DNA of 64,000 nt from Clostridia bacterium. Its GTDB lineage: Bacteria > Bacillota > Clostridia > Oscillospirales > CAG-272. Below are positions 23,480 to 33,085 of this stretch, piece after piece. The notes under the pieces were generated by a model. That model was not told where the DNA came from. It worked only from the letters and a program-made list of their open reading frames with translations, and did no database searches. The position numbers and the translations under genes are program-made. Each line of letters begins with the position of its first letter. Within the stretch, counting starts at the first letter, position 1. The DNA is taken from positions 1 through 64,000 of the forward strand of contig JAFUOY010000028.1 in the NCBI GenBank assembly GCA_017481595.1, in the 5' to 3' direction.

Positions 23480-24967
23480 TCAAAGTCTTGAAAGCTCCTT
23501 GAAGCTATCCTTAAGGGCAGGATAAAGCTTAGAATAAAGACCGTAGAATTTCATATACTCCTCGTGTCTTGATGATTCGTATTCCGTCTTTTCCTTTTCG
23601 GCAACGCAAATATCGCAGCCCTCCTCAACGGATGCAAATACACCTGCGGCCACACCGCCGAGAATAGCAACGCCAAGGGCGGCGCACTCGGGGGAAACGA
23701 GGGTCTTTACGTCAATTCCGTACACGTCCGCAAGTATCTTCTTCCATAGCTTGCTCTTTCCACCGCCTCCGCAGGCTACCATATCGGACACGTCAATATC
23801 AAGGTCCTTAAGAAGCTCTACGCAGCTGTAAAGAGAGTAGGATACGCCCTCCATAACGGCTCTTGCCATATGGGCTCTCGTATGCATAGCGGAAAGGCCG
23901 AAAAATACGCCCCTTGAGTTTACGTCAAGAATAGGAGTTCTCTCACCCATAAGGTAAGGAAGATATATAAGCTTGTCAGAGCCGATCTTTATTTCCTCGC
24001 ACTGATTATCAAGCTCCTTATATGAAACGTCCCTTGCAAGAGTGTTTCTGAACCAGTTTACAGAAAGGCCTGCCGCCTGGGTAACGCCCATTACGTGCCA
24101 CTTACCGGGAACGGCGCAGCAGAAGGTGTGGATCCTTCCGTTTTTATCAAAAACAGGCTTATCCGTGTGGGCAAATACAACTCCGCTGGTACCGATGGTA
24201 GTAAACGCCTTACCCGTTTTACATACGCCTGCGCCGATTGCCGCCGCCGCGTTATCCCCTGCTCCGCCTGCTACGACAATACCCGCCTTAAGTCCTGTCT
24301 TTTGCGCGGCGTCTTCAGTTACGTAGCCCGTTGCCTCGGGGCTTTCGTACACCTTGGCAAGTAAGCTCATATCAATATCCAATTTTTCGCAGACCTCACG
24401 GCTCCAGCATCTGGCGCTGATATCGAGAAGCTGCATACCCGATGCGTCGGAAACCTCCGTTGCGTACTCACCCGTCAGCATAAATCTTATGTAGTCCTTA
24501 GGCAAAAGAATATGCTTACATCTTGCGTAATTTTCGGGCTCGTGCTTCTGCACCCATCTTATCTTACCTGCGGTAAAGCCCTCAAGAGCGGGGTTACAGG
24601 TTATTTCCATAAGTCTGTCGTGACCGATTATTTCCTCGATCTCCTTACATTCCTCCGTAGTTCTGCCATCGCACCAGATAATGGAATTACGGATGACCTC
24701 GTTATTTTCATCAAGCATTACCAGGCCGTGCATCTGTCCCGAAATACCGATACCGCATATTTCACCCTCAGTTGCCATAGAGCCAAGATATTTCAAGGTC
24801 TTACAAACCGCATTCCACCAATCCTCGGGCTTTTGCTCCGCCCATCCGTTCTGAGGCTGATAAAGGGGATATTCCTCTGTGCAAGAAGCAATTTCCTTAC
24901 CATTTGTGTCAAAAAGCACGCTTTTCGTTCCTGACGTACCAACGTCTATACCGATTAAATATTTCAT
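23480..24967 (-). CDS. xylB: Xylulokinase (FGGY family)
   Basis: 495 residues, normal length. It phosphorylates D-xylulose to xylulose 5-phosphate. The N-terminal GIDVGTSGTKSVLFD is the phosphate loop, GWAEQKPEDWW and ISGQMHGLV are typical of xylulokinases, IIWCDGRTTEEC follows, and the C-terminal lobe has GAGDNAAAAIGAG and ACGGGGKSKLW. An AraC regulator is transcribed divergently 169 bp away. No xylose isomerase or xylose transporter lies in the window. Substrate assignment within FGGY kinases rests on these motifs and is good but not certain. Confidence 0.88.
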   Translation of the reverse strand: MKYLIGIDVGTSGTKSVLFDTNGKEIASCTEEYPLYQPQNGWAEQKPEDWWNAVCKTLKYLGSMATEGEICGIGISGQMHGLVMLDENNEVIRNSIIWCDGRTTEECKEIEEIIGHDRLMEITCNPALEGFTAGKIRWVQKHEPENYARCKHILLPKDYIRFMLTGEYATEVSDASGMQLLDISARCWSREVCEKLDIDMSLLAKVYESPEATGYVTEDAAQKTGLKAGIVVAGGAGDNAAAAIGAGVCKTGKAFTTIGTSGVVFAHTDKPVFDKNGRIHTFCCAVPGKWHVMGVTQAAGLSVNWFRNTLARDVSYKELDNQCEEIKIGSDKLIYLPYLMGERTPILDVNSRGVFFGLSAMHTRAHMARAVMEGVSYSLYSCVELLKDLDIDVSDMVACGGGGKSKLWKKILADVYGIDVKTLVSPECAALGVAILGGVAAGVFASVEEGCDICVAEKEKTEYESSRHEEYMKFYGLYSKLYPALKDSFKELSRL

Positions 24968-25136
24968 ATTTTCTCCTCTTTAAAATGTATAATTCCGAAT
25001 AACTCGGCCACTTAACCCTATTTTAACACAAAAACGAATATTATGCAACAGAAATTATATCTTTTTACAGGACGGATATTGCTTTTTTGACTTTTTTGTG
25101 TTATCATTGAACATATAACATCTTTGGGAGGTAACA

Positions 25137-25958
25137 ATGCCGGTATTCTTTCAGGACAGATCCTTTGACAACGTAAGCTGCCCCTTCCTTAATTTGAATA
25201 TAACGAATATAAGCCTTTTGCCCGATATTACTCCTTGGGTAAAGCTATGCCATGTTAATTCGGGTAAGGTTGAGCTTACTGTATCAGATAAAAAATACTC
25301 CGCGGATGCAAACGATTTTATTTTGATCATGCCGAGGGAGGTATACAGTCTTAATTCAAAAAGCAGCGACGTAACCATATTGAATATACCCGTTTTCTCA
25401 GGTAAGGGCGACGTTGATCTGTTAAAATATAAGACACTCTCCCCCATAATTCGATACAGCACCCCCCTTAATCGTGAAATTTCCGATTATTTTTCCCTTC
25501 TTTTAAAGGAAAGCAAGGGTAAGGATAAGGGATACTCCTATATGACGGAGGGTCTTGCCCATATTATTCTTTCATCCGTTATCCGCTCCGATGCCATTGC
25601 TCCCTGCTCAGACGAGGAGATAAGAAGGAGCGAGGCAGATCTATCCCTTATCAAGACGGTAAAGGAATACATAAGAGAAAAATATATGGACGGCATCTCT
25701 CTTGAAAGCACGTCCGAATATTGCTCTTTGTCCCTTTTCTATTTTTCCCACCAATTCAAGAAAATCATGGGTATAACCTATTACGATTATCTTACCGCGT
25801 ACCGCCTTGACAGGGCTATTGATATGCTTGCCGACCCCAAGGCTAAGATAACCGACATTTCTCCCTTATGCGGCTTTGCCACGGTACGTACCTTTAACCG
25901 TTCCTTTAAAGGCTTCTTCGGTTGCTCTCCCACCGATTACTTCAAGAGCCTTAAATAA
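25137..25958 (+). CDS. AraC-family transcriptional regulator
   Basis: 273 residues. The N-terminal half (1-160) is a cupin-like sensing domain without a signal peptide, and the C-terminal 100 residues hold two helix-turn-helix units: SLESTSEYCSLSLFYFSHQFKK and ITDISPLCGFATVRTFNRSFK, ending in the typical GCSPTDYFK. GGGAGG lies before the ATG. The divergent position suggests it controls xylB, and the HAD phosphatase follows 28 nt downstream in the same direction. The ligand is probably a sugar; not shown. Confidence 0.88.
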   Translation: MPVFFQDRSFDNVSCPFLNLNITNISLLPDITPWVKLCHVNSGKVELTVSDKKYSADANDFILIMPREVYSLNSKSSDVTILNIPVFSGKGDVDLLKYKTLSPIIRYSTPLNREISDYFSLLLKESKGKDKGYSYMTEGLAHIILSSVIRSDAIAPCSDEEIRRSEADLSLIKTVKEYIREKYMDGISLESTSEYCSLSLFYFSHQFKKIMGITYYDYLTAYRLDRAIDMLADPKAKITDISPLCGFATVRTFNRSFKGFFGCSPTDYFKSLK

Positions 25959-25986
25959 TCATTAAATTCACAACCCTGGAGGATAT

Positions 25987-26661
25987 ATGATCAAAGCAGT
26001 TATATTTGACCTTGACGGTACGCTTTGCGATACGCTTAACGATATAAGAACGGGTGTAAACGCCGTTTTGGAAAGATTGGGATATAAGCCCAGAACAAGA
26101 AGTGAAATTCATAAATTTATAAATAATGGCGCAAGAGAGCTTGTGCGCCGATCCTTGCCCGCCGACGTGCAGGGTGTTGACTTTATTGTGGAAAGCGCTC
26201 TTTCCGATTACAATATGGAATACGCAAAATGCTACTGCGATACCACCACCGCATACGAGGGAGTGGAGGTGCTTCTTCACGAGCTTAAGAAAAAGGGCTT
26301 TAAGCTTGGCGTTCTTTCCAACAAGCAGAATGAATACGTAAAAAATATAATATCCAATATTTTCGGTGATGATATCTTCTCCATTTGCTTAGGTCAGACG
26401 GATATGCCCACAAAGCCCGATCCCACCTCTGCACTGTATATTGCAAAGTCCATGGGCACAAAGCCTGAGCAGTGCGTTTTCGTTGGAGATTCCGACGTTG
26501 ATGTGGAAACGTCATATCGCGCGGGAATGAGCTTTATCGGAGTTAAGTGGGGATACAGAGACGAAATAACCCTTCGTAAAGCGGGAGCAAGCATTATTGC
26601 CGAGAACCCCGAAATGCTTTTAAACAGCATCCTTGATCTTAACAACGAGGAAGAAGAATAA
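25987..26661 (+). CDS. HAD phosphatase, phosphoglycolate-phosphatase-like
   Basis: 224 residues. HAD motif I is DLDGTLCDT, motif II LSNKQNEY, motif III the Lys in TKPDP, motif IV VGDSDVDVE. The helical cap (residues 15-90) is of the PGP/Gph type. CTGGAGG lies before the ATG. It is co-directional with the AraC gene and may be co-transcribed. A detoxifying role on sugar phosphates is possible. Substrates of such enzymes are broad and cannot be read from sequence. Confidence 0.88.
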   Translation: MIKAVIFDLDGTLCDTLNDIRTGVNAVLERLGYKPRTRSEIHKFINNGARELVRRSLPADVQGVDFIVESALSDYNMEYAKCYCDTTTAYEGVEVLLHELKKKGFKLGVLSNKQNEYVKNIISNIFGDDIFSICLGQTDMPTKPDPTSALYIAKSMGTKPEQCVFVGDSDVDVETSYRAGMSFIGVKWGYRDEITLRKAGASIIAENPEMLLNSILDLNNEEEE

Positions 26662-26685
26662 GCACATATTATAAATAAAAATCTT

Positions 26686-26713
26686 AAAGCCCCTTGAAAA
26701 TCAAGGGGTTTTA
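26686..26713 (+). terminator. Terminator of the AraC-HAD unit
   Basis: CCCCTTGA / TCAAGGGG with a 3 nt loop, followed by TTTTAAA. Confidence 0.8.
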
Positions 26714-26750
26714 AATATATGCATATATGTTCATATAATATATACGATAA

Positions 26751-26786
26751 AAATACGCGGCATTATGACAGATAAGCCGCGTATTT
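26751..26786 (-). terminator. Terminator of the NSS transporter gene
   Basis: AAATACGCGGC / GCCGCGTATTT around a 14 nt loop, with T tracts on both sides, so it can act on either strand. Confidence 0.85.
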
Positions 26787-26796
26787 TTTATTTAGT

Positions 26797-28146
26797 TTAG
26801 ATCTTTACTATTCCGAATACGTCAAGGACGGAGGAAACGAGAATTGCAACGAGGAAAATGGGGGCGATATACTTAATTACCACCACAAAGAGCTTTTTGC
26901 CCTTGAAGGGAGCGCTTACCTCCACCTCGTCAATTATAGCCTTGGGCTTAAGGATAAATCCTATAAAGATACAAGTGAATATTGCAACGATTGGCATCAA
27001 GATGCTGTTTGTAAGGAAGTCAAAGAAATCAAGGAACTGAAGTCCGATTATCTTTACACCACCGAGAACACCGTAACCAAGAGCCGAGGGCAAGCCAAGG
27101 AGCAAGGATATACCAAGAACTATTAAGCAAGTGATCTTTCTGTTTATCTTGAACTTATCCTGAATAACGGATACAACCGTTTCCGCCAAGGAGATGGATG
27201 ATGTAAGAGCAGCAAGGAGAACAAGAACGAAGAAGAGCGTACCAAGCACCTGTCCGCCCTTTATTGCGTCAAATACCTTAGGCAAGGTTTCAAACATAAG
27301 GGAGGGACCCTTACCGAGGGCGCTCTGCTCACCACCGTGGAATACGAATACCGCAGGAATGATCATAAGACCTGCAAGGAAGGCAATACCCGTATCAAAT
27401 ATCTCGATCTGGTGGATGGAGCCCTCTATGCTTACTTCCTTCTTCATATAAGAGCCGTAGGTTATCATAATACCCATAGCCAAGGACATAGAGTAAAAGA
27501 GCTGACCCATAGCGGCAATAACAGTCATAATGGAGAACTTTGAAAAGTCGGGCTTGATGTAGTATATAACACCCTCCCACGCGCCGTCAAGGAACATAAC
27601 GTACACCGCGATAAAGATAGAAAGCGCTATAAGAACAGGCATCATTATCTTGCTTACCTTTTCAATACCCTTTTCAACACCGAAAAGAACGACAAGCATT
27701 GTAATGGCGATATAAATAACGAACCACAATAAAGGGGATGTGCCGGAGATAAAGCTGCCAAAATATTCATTTGCCGCCGCATCCTTTCCGCCGCCCGAAA
27801 TAAACGCTGCAAGATACTTCATTACCCATCCGCCTATTACGGAATAATAAGGAAGGATGAGCATAGGTATAAGAGCGCCAAGATATCCGATAAATGAGAA
27901 TTTTTTATTGAGCTTTGCAAAGGCGCCTACGCAGCTAAGACCTGTTTTTCTGCCTATGGCGATCTCCGCCACCATAAGAGAAAAGCCGAAGGTAACTGCA
28001 AGGATTATATATACAAGAAGGAAGATACCTCCTCCGTATTTAGCCGCAAGATAGGGAAAACGCCAGATGTTACCAAGACCTACAGCGCTTCCGGCAGCGG
28101 CAAGAACAAAGCCGATCTTACCTGTAAAAGAGCTTCTTTTTTCCAT
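26797..28146 (-). CDS. Neurotransmitter:sodium symporter family transporter (NSS/SNF)
   Basis: 449 residues, about 11-12 helices. The first helix holds GSAVGLGNIWRFPYLAAKYG, the hallmark of the LeuT/NSS fold with its unwound sodium and substrate site. Helix 6 has GQLFYSMSLAMGIMITYGSY. Such transporters take up amino acids or amines with sodium. It has its own promoter (28216-28188). The neighbouring AGCS gene suggests sodium-coupled amino-acid uptake as a theme of this segment. Confidence 0.92.
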   Translation of the reverse strand: MEKRSSFTGKIGFVLAAAGSAVGLGNIWRFPYLAAKYGGGIFLLVYIILAVTFGFSLMVAEIAIGRKTGLSCVGAFAKLNKKFSFIGYLGALIPMLILPYYSVIGGWVMKYLAAFISGGGKDAAANEYFGSFISGTSPLLWFVIYIAITMLVVLFGVEKGIEKVSKIMMPVLIALSIFIAVYVMFLDGAWEGVIYYIKPDFSKFSIMTVIAAMGQLFYSMSLAMGIMITYGSYMKKEVSIEGSIHQIEIFDTGIAFLAGLMIIPAVFVFHGGEQSALGKGPSLMFETLPKVFDAIKGGQVLGTLFFVLVLLAALTSSISLAETVVSVIQDKFKINRKITCLIVLGISLLLGLPSALGYGVLGGVKIIGLQFLDFFDFLTNSILMPIVAIFTCIFIGFILKPKAIIDEVEVSAPFKGKKLFVVVIKYIAPIFLVAILVSSVLDVFGIVKI

Positions 28147-28187
28147 AATTTTTCCTTTTCTTTCCTAAAACTTTAATACGTTTATGT

Positions 28188-28216
28188 ATTATCCCACATT
28201 TTGATAAAAATATCAA
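28188..28216 (-). promoter_or_regulatory. Promoter of the NSS transporter gene
   Basis: Minus-strand TTGATA (28216-28211), 17 bp, GATAAT (28193-28188). Confidence 0.65.
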
Positions 28217-28265
28217 TACTTTTTTTGATTTTTGTAAAAATATGTATTTTTACCCGACTACGTGG

Positions 28266-28976
28266 TCAAATTTCTATAATTTTAAAATAATCTTCCTTAT
28301 GCTCGCACATTGCGGGAAGAGTCAAATAGGGGGTGCTGTCTATTATTCTTTCGGCTCCTGCGTGATAATGTCCCTGAATTACCATCCTTACCTTGCCGCT
28401 TTCCTTAATTATATTTCTTACCTCATCCGTGTTTTTGATTATATGCCACGGATGAACGTAAGGGTCAAGGTTTTCGTGAACGAGAACTATACAGTCCTTG
28501 TCCGAAGAATCAAGCTCCTGTCTTAAAAATTCAACCTGCTCGGGCGGGAGATTTGAGTCCGTCCACACAACTCCCGCATAATCATATCTTTCCATATTTG
28601 AGCGGTAGTTTGCATCAAGAACTATAAAATTGCATTTATCCGTTTTTACGGTATAGGGTGGGATCTTAAAATCTATAAGCTCGGTAAGCTCATCTGCTTT
28701 TACAATAAGATAATCGTGATTACCGGGTACTAAGTAATACGGAATTCCGTAGGATCTTATAAGCTCCGTAATTTTTACAAAGCAGTCGGCAACGGTTTCC
28801 TTGGTGTCCTCTTGGCCGTTATCCGTAAGGTCGCCAAGGCAGAAGCAAATATCAACTCCCTGCTTCTTGAACTCCTCCATGGCGATTTTTGTTTTATCAA
28901 AGGAGGCTTTTGCATCTCTGCCACCGCCAAGACCTCCGTTACAGTAGTGGCAATCGGTAAAAAGACCTATTTTCAT
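28266..28976 (-). CDS. Calcineurin-like metallophosphoesterase
   Basis: About 236 residues, soluble. Metal motifs in order: FTDCHY (D-x-H variant), GDLTDNG, GNHDY, and GHYHAG. The start ATG 28976 overlaps the stop of the AGCS gene as ATGA; GGAGAGAAG upstream is the ribosome site, and an in-frame ATG at 28994 is less well placed. It is translationally coupled to the AGCS symporter. Its target (nucleotide, lipid or protein phosphate) is not evident. Confidence 0.85.
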   Translation of the reverse strand: MKIGLFTDCHYCNGGLGGGRDAKASFDKTKIAMEEFKKQGVDICFCLGDLTDNGQEDTKETVADCFVKITELIRSYGIPYYLVPGNHDYLIVKADELTELIDFKIPPYTVKTDKCNFIVLDANYRSNMERYDYAGVVWTDSNLPPEQVEFLRQELDSSDKDCIVLVHENLDPYVHPWHIIKNTDEVRNIIKESGKVRMVIQGHYHAGAERIIDSTPYLTLPAMCEHKEDYFKIIEI

Positions 28977-30379
28977 TCTTCTTCTCTCCAACAATCAACA
29001 TTATGAGGTAAGCCGATATTTTTTGCGTAGAATACGGGCTCCTTGCCTTCCTTCCTCTGCTTTTCGTAATCCTTGATAGCGCGGAAGGCGTATTTGCTAA
29101 GAATAAGTATTACGGGAATGTTTATAAGGGTCATAAGTCCCATAGTAACGTCGGCAATATCCCAAAGAAGCTTTGAGCTAAGACCTGCGCCAACGAATAC
29201 GATAAGAGCGCAAATGATATGGTATATACGCATAAACCACTTCGACGGCTGACGCTTCATAATAAATATAATGGCCTTGTCAACGTAATAAAGGTTGCCA
29301 AGAAGTGTGGTGAAGGCAAAAAGTATCATTGCCACAGTAATAAATACGGGGCCGAAGCCGCCAAGAGTCGCAAAAAGGGATTTCTGAACGTATTCAGCCC
29401 CCGACATGCTTGCATTTGGCTCAATGCCCGAGCACATGCACATAAAGGCGGTAGCGGAGCAAACCAGTATAGTATCGATAAATACGGAAAGGACCTGTAC
29501 GAGTCCCTGCTTAACGGGGTGCTTTACCTCTGCAGATGCGGAGGCGTTTGGAGCTGAGCCAACGCCTGCCTCGTTTGAGAAAAGACCGCGCTTTATTCCG
29601 TACATTACGCAAGAGCCTGTAAATCCGCCGAAGATAGCCTTAAAATCAAAGGCGCTTTTAAAGATGTTTGCAATAACGCTTGGGAGAGTGGTTATATTTA
29701 CAGCCACTACAATAAGAGCCACAAGGATATAGGCAACGCCCATAAAGGGTACCATAAGGCTGGTTACCTTGATTACGCGCTTTCCGCCGCCGAGAAGACA
29801 GTAGGCAACTATTACGGCAAGAATCGCGCCGATTATCCAGGGGGTCACCTTTGCATCATAGAACTTATAGGATGAAAATGTTGACTGAAGATTATAGGAC
29901 GCAAGCATATTGAAGCCGACGCCGTAGGTAAGAATAAGGAAAACGGAAAACACTATTGCAAGTGGGCGGTTTTTAAACGCCGCTTCAATATAGTACGCAG
30001 GTCCGCCATAGCATCCGTCAGGACCCTTTTTCTTATATATCTGCGCAAGTGTGCTTTCAATAAGGGCGGAGGCGGAGCCGATAATGGCGATTACCCACAT
30101 CCAGAACACAGAGCCGAAGCCACCGCTTAAAATAGCCACGGACACACCGATAATATTACCCGTACCGACACGGGATGCGGTGGACACCATAAGCGCCTGG
30201 AAGGAGGAAACACCCTTACCGTCGGCAGGCTTTTCCGTAACCGCGCGAAGTTGCTCCTTCAGCATACGGAAGGGTGCAAATCTTGTGCGTACGGTAAAAT
30301 AAATTCCCGCGCCGACAAGAAGAATTATCAAAATGTAAGTGTACATGGCGCTGCTTATTGCCGAAACTATTTTTTCCAT
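28973..30379 (-). CDS. Alanine or glycine:cation symporter (AGCS family)
   Basis: 468 residues, about 10-11 helices. Family motifs: VGTGNIIGVSVAI, ALIESTLAQIYKKK, GGPAYYIEAAF and GLFSNEAGVGSAPNASA. These transporters import alanine or glycine with sodium (or proton). A TTGCAT-N17-TAGAAT promoter lies at 30440-30412. No glycine riboswitch is visible in the short leader. It is coupled to a phosphoesterase gene. Confidence 0.93.
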   Translation of the reverse strand: MEKIVSAISSAMYTYILIILLVGAGIYFTVRTRFAPFRMLKEQLRAVTEKPADGKGVSSFQALMVSTASRVGTGNIIGVSVAILSGGFGSVFWMWVIAIIGSASALIESTLAQIYKKKGPDGCYGGPAYYIEAAFKNRPLAIVFSVFLILTYGVGFNMLASYNLQSTFSSYKFYDAKVTPWIIGAILAVIVAYCLLGGGKRVIKVTSLMVPFMGVAYILVALIVVAVNITTLPSVIANIFKSAFDFKAIFGGFTGSCVMYGIKRGLFSNEAGVGSAPNASASAEVKHPVKQGLVQVLSVFIDTILVCSATAFMCMCSGIEPNASMSGAEYVQKSLFATLGGFGPVFITVAMILFAFTTLLGNLYYVDKAIIFIMKRQPSKWFMRIYHIICALIVFVGAGLSSKLLWDIADVTMGLMTLINIPVILILSKYAFRAIKDYEKQRKEGKEPVFYAKNIGLPHNVDCWREEE

Positions 30380-30411
30380 ATTATTCTCCCAAATTTTTCA
30401 AATTCCATATA

Positions 30412-30440
30412 ATTCTACCACACTTTATACCTTAATGCAA
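30412..30440 (-). promoter_or_regulatory. Promoter of the AGCS symporter operon
   Basis: Minus-strand TTGCAT (30440-30435), 17 bp, TAGAAT (30417-30412). Confidence 0.6.
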
Positions 30441-30463
30441 CATTTTTTGCCCCATATTATTTA

Positions 30464-30492
30464 TTGATTTTTCATTTATTGTATGCTAAAAT
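30464..30492 (+). promoter_or_regulatory. Promoter of the GH95 gene
   Basis: TTGATT (30464-30469), 17 bp, TAAAAT (30487-30492), divergent from the AGCS promoter with about 24 bp between the -35 elements. Confidence 0.6.
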
Positions 30493-30523
30493 GTAATTAT
30501 GATAACATTCTACGGAGGAACGT

Positions 30524-32905
30524 ATGGAAAAAAAGCTGATAAACGCATATCCCGCATCAAATTGGAACGACACCACACCTGTTGGTAACGGCAGGATCGG
30601 CGCTTCCGTATACGGCTGCGTATATGACGAAAGAATACTTATAAATCACGAATCCCTTTTTAATTACGCAAGGACAATGGAAATACCAAACATATCGGGC
30701 TGCCTTAAGGAGGTACGCCGCCTTATGGATGAGAAGCGATATGCCGAGGCGGAAAGCTACTACACCAAGGCGCTGCAGGATGCAAATTACCGCGGCGCAA
30801 AGGGTAAATTCTACCCCGCCTTTGATATTCGCCTTATTTTCGGTACTCTTGGCGCGCCCTATGAGTACAGTCGTACCCTTGATATGGAAAACGGAGTTTG
30901 CACCGTATCCTACAAGGAAAACGGAGAGGAGATTACCCGTACGGTATTTGCATCCCATACGGACAAATACGTGCTTATAAATATAAAAAAGCCCTCTCCC
31001 TTCAATATGATATTCGCCCTTGAAAGACATGACCTTGCGGATTGGGTGGATTACAGAAACTGCGATGAATTTTCCAGCTTTTCCCGTGACGGATACGTTT
31101 ACTCCCGCTGTAAGACCGAGGGCAGACTTGACTACTCGGGTATTATAAAGGTGCTTTACACCGACGGTACAATGGAGCATATCGAAAAGGTAAAAAAGCG
31201 CAAGATCGATATGGAGGGCTCTCTCGCTCTTGACAACAGTATCAAGATAAACGGCGCAACTGAGGTAACGCTTCTTTTCAATATTGAGGACAAGGCTCAG
31301 GAATTTGACAAAATGCGCCATGACGTGGATGAATTTGATCTCTCATTTGATAAGGCGCTTCTTCGCCATAAGGAAAAATTCAGTAAAATTTTCAATAGCA
31401 CACGCCTTTCTCTTTGCAAAAATGAGGAAAACGAGTCAAACGAAGCGCTTCTTTTAAAGGGCTACTCGGGTAAGATGGACCTTCGCCTTTTAGAGAAAAT
31501 GGCGGACTTTGGCAGATATTTGCTTATTTCCTCCTCCACAGGATGTGAGTGTCCTGCAAACCTTCAGGGCGTATGGAACGGAGCCTACTCTCCCGCCTGG
31601 GCGTGTACGTATTTCAATAACGAAAACATTCAAATGGCTTATTGGCAGGCTTACGCAGGCGGTCTTTTCGACTCCGTGCTTCCTCTTTTCAACCTTTACG
31701 ATAAGTTCAAGGACGATTACAGAGAAAACGCAATGCACCTTTTCGGCTGCCGCGGTATTTTGCTCCCCTTGTTTATGGACAACTCCAACGGCAGAAAGGA
31801 CAACTTGCAGCCCCACGTTTTGTATTGGACGGGCAGCTCCGCGTGGATAAGCGCCATTTACTACGATTATTATCTGTACACAGGGGACGAAAAATTCCTA
31901 TTTGAAAGAGCTTATCCCTTTATGAAGGAGGCGGCGCAGTTCTACGAGGACTTCCTTGTTTACGACGAAAACGGAAAGCTGAAATCCTACCCCTCCGACT
32001 CCCCCGAAAACAGACCTCTTGGCGATTATGAGGGCTCGGGTGAGATAAGCTGCAGCATAAACGCCACAATGGACTTTGCTCTTGTTAAGGAGCTTCTTAC
32101 AAATCTTGTGTCCGTATGCGATAAATTCGGAATAGACAAGGAAAAGGCGGACCTTTGGAAAAAGATGCTTTGCGATATTCCCGAATACGAGATAAACGAG
32201 GACGGCGCAATCAAGGAATGGCTGCATCCCGATTTCAAGGATAATTATCAACACAGACATCAGTCCCATATTTATCCCCTCTTCCCCGGATTTGAGATAA
32301 ATGAGCAGGATAACAAGACTATTTTCGATGCTATGAAGGTGACGGTGGAAAAACGCCTTTGCATTGGTCTTAAGGATCAAAGCGGATGGAGCCTTGCCCA
32401 TATGGCTAACATCTATGCCCGACTTGGTGACGGAGAAAGAGTGCTTGACTGTCTTTCACTCCTTACCCGCTTCTGTACGGGAGAAAACCTTTATACATAT
32501 CACAACGATTGGCGCAATATGGGTGTAACCCTTAAGTACCTCCACGGCGGTCACGCGCCCTTCCAGATAGACGCAAATATGGGATTTACCGCCGCAATTT
32601 ACGAAACTCTTATGTATTCCGATACAACTAAGATAAAGCTTCTTCCCGCTCTTCCCAAGGCTATGAGGGAGGGTAGAATCGAAAATATCCATGCACGTGG
32701 CGGAATTTGTGTTACTATCGAGTGGAATGAGAGCACGGTCAAGGCATTGCTTTCTGCAAGCGCTGATAAGGATATCCACGTTGGCGCTCCCGTTGGATAC
32801 ACCTTAAATAGCGCCGAAAAATACACCGAAAGTCGCTACGGTAAGGACTTTATCAGTCTTTTACTCAAAAATGGCGAAAGCATTGTTCTTGAGTATACGA
32901 AATAA
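30524..32905 (+). CDS. Glycoside hydrolase family 95, probable alpha-L-fucosidase
   Basis: 793 residues, usual GH95 length, without a signal peptide, so it acts inside the cell on imported oligosaccharides. It has an N-terminal beta-sandwich (PVGNGRIGASVYG), then an (alpha/alpha)6 barrel: CPANLQGVWN and NNENIQMAYW (Asn residues that help catalysis in GH95), HRHQSHIYPLFPG, QSGWSLAHMANIYARLGDGE, and PFQIDANMG with the likely general base Asp. CTACGGAGG lies before the ATG. GH95 also includes L-galactosidases, so the exact sugar is probable rather than certain. A nearby TIM-barrel isomerase may handle the products. Confidence 0.88.
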   Translation: MEKKLINAYPASNWNDTTPVGNGRIGASVYGCVYDERILINHESLFNYARTMEIPNISGCLKEVRRLMDEKRYAEAESYYTKALQDANYRGAKGKFYPAFDIRLIFGTLGAPYEYSRTLDMENGVCTVSYKENGEEITRTVFASHTDKYVLINIKKPSPFNMIFALERHDLADWVDYRNCDEFSSFSRDGYVYSRCKTEGRLDYSGIIKVLYTDGTMEHIEKVKKRKIDMEGSLALDNSIKINGATEVTLLFNIEDKAQEFDKMRHDVDEFDLSFDKALLRHKEKFSKIFNSTRLSLCKNEENESNEALLLKGYSGKMDLRLLEKMADFGRYLLISSSTGCECPANLQGVWNGAYSPAWACTYFNNENIQMAYWQAYAGGLFDSVLPLFNLYDKFKDDYRENAMHLFGCRGILLPLFMDNSNGRKDNLQPHVLYWTGSSAWISAIYYDYYLYTGDEKFLFERAYPFMKEAAQFYEDFLVYDENGKLKSYPSDSPENRPLGDYEGSGEISCSINATMDFALVKELLTNLVSVCDKFGIDKEKADLWKKMLCDIPEYEINEDGAIKEWLHPDFKDNYQHRHQSHIYPLFPGFEINEQDNKTIFDAMKVTVEKRLCIGLKDQSGWSLAHMANIYARLGDGERVLDCLSLLTRFCTGENLYTYHNDWRNMGVTLKYLHGGHAPFQIDANMGFTAAIYETLMYSDTTKIKLLPALPKAMREGRIENIHARGGICVTIEWNESTVKALLSASADKDIHVGAPVGYTLNSAEKYTESRYGKDFISLLLKNGESIVLEYTK

Positions 32906-32906
32906 A

Positions 32907-32940
32907 CAGCAATTCCTCCATAAAATGGAGGAATTGTTTA
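32907..32940 (+). terminator. Terminator of the GH95 gene
   Basis: CAATTCCTCCA / TGGAGGAATTG with a 5 nt loop followed by TTTAATG. Confidence 0.75.
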
Positions 32941-32957
32941 ATGTTTATTTCTGTCTA

Positions 32958-33004
32958 CACCTCATCCGTCAACTCTGTTGACACCTTCCCCTCAAGGTGA
33001 AGGC
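32958..33004 (-). repeat. Dispersed repeat, CACCTCATCCGTC type, copy 1
   Basis: It begins CACCTCATCCGTC and ends CTCAAGGTGAAGGC, with a TTGACACCTTCCC middle. Two more copies lie at 54766-54818 (opposite orientation) and 54928-54974. The ends AAGGTG and CACCTT allow a hairpin. Such short non-coding repeats are common in intergenic DNA of gut Clostridia. Confidence 0.75.
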
Positions 33005-33047
33005 TAATCTGTAAAGAACCTTTTATGCAAATATTATTGTCCGAAAT

Positions 33048-33083
33048 AAAAAAGCTTTGTGACGTTTTGTCACAAAGCTTTTT
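33048..33083 (-). terminator. Terminator of the isomerase-GDPD operon
   Basis: AAAAAGCTTTGTGAC / GTCACAAAGCTTTTT, a 15 bp stem with a 5 nt loop, T tract on the minus-strand side. Confidence 0.9.
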
Positions 33084-33085
33084 GT

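Noticed and set aside
30380..30463. Glycine riboswitch before the AGCS symporter
   Set aside because: The leader is short, holds an ordinary promoter and shows none of the conserved glycine-aptamer segments.
30557..31321. Minus-strand frame opposite the GH95 gene
   Set aside because: Low-complexity hydrophobic translation without ribosome site; the plus strand has GH95 motifs throughout.
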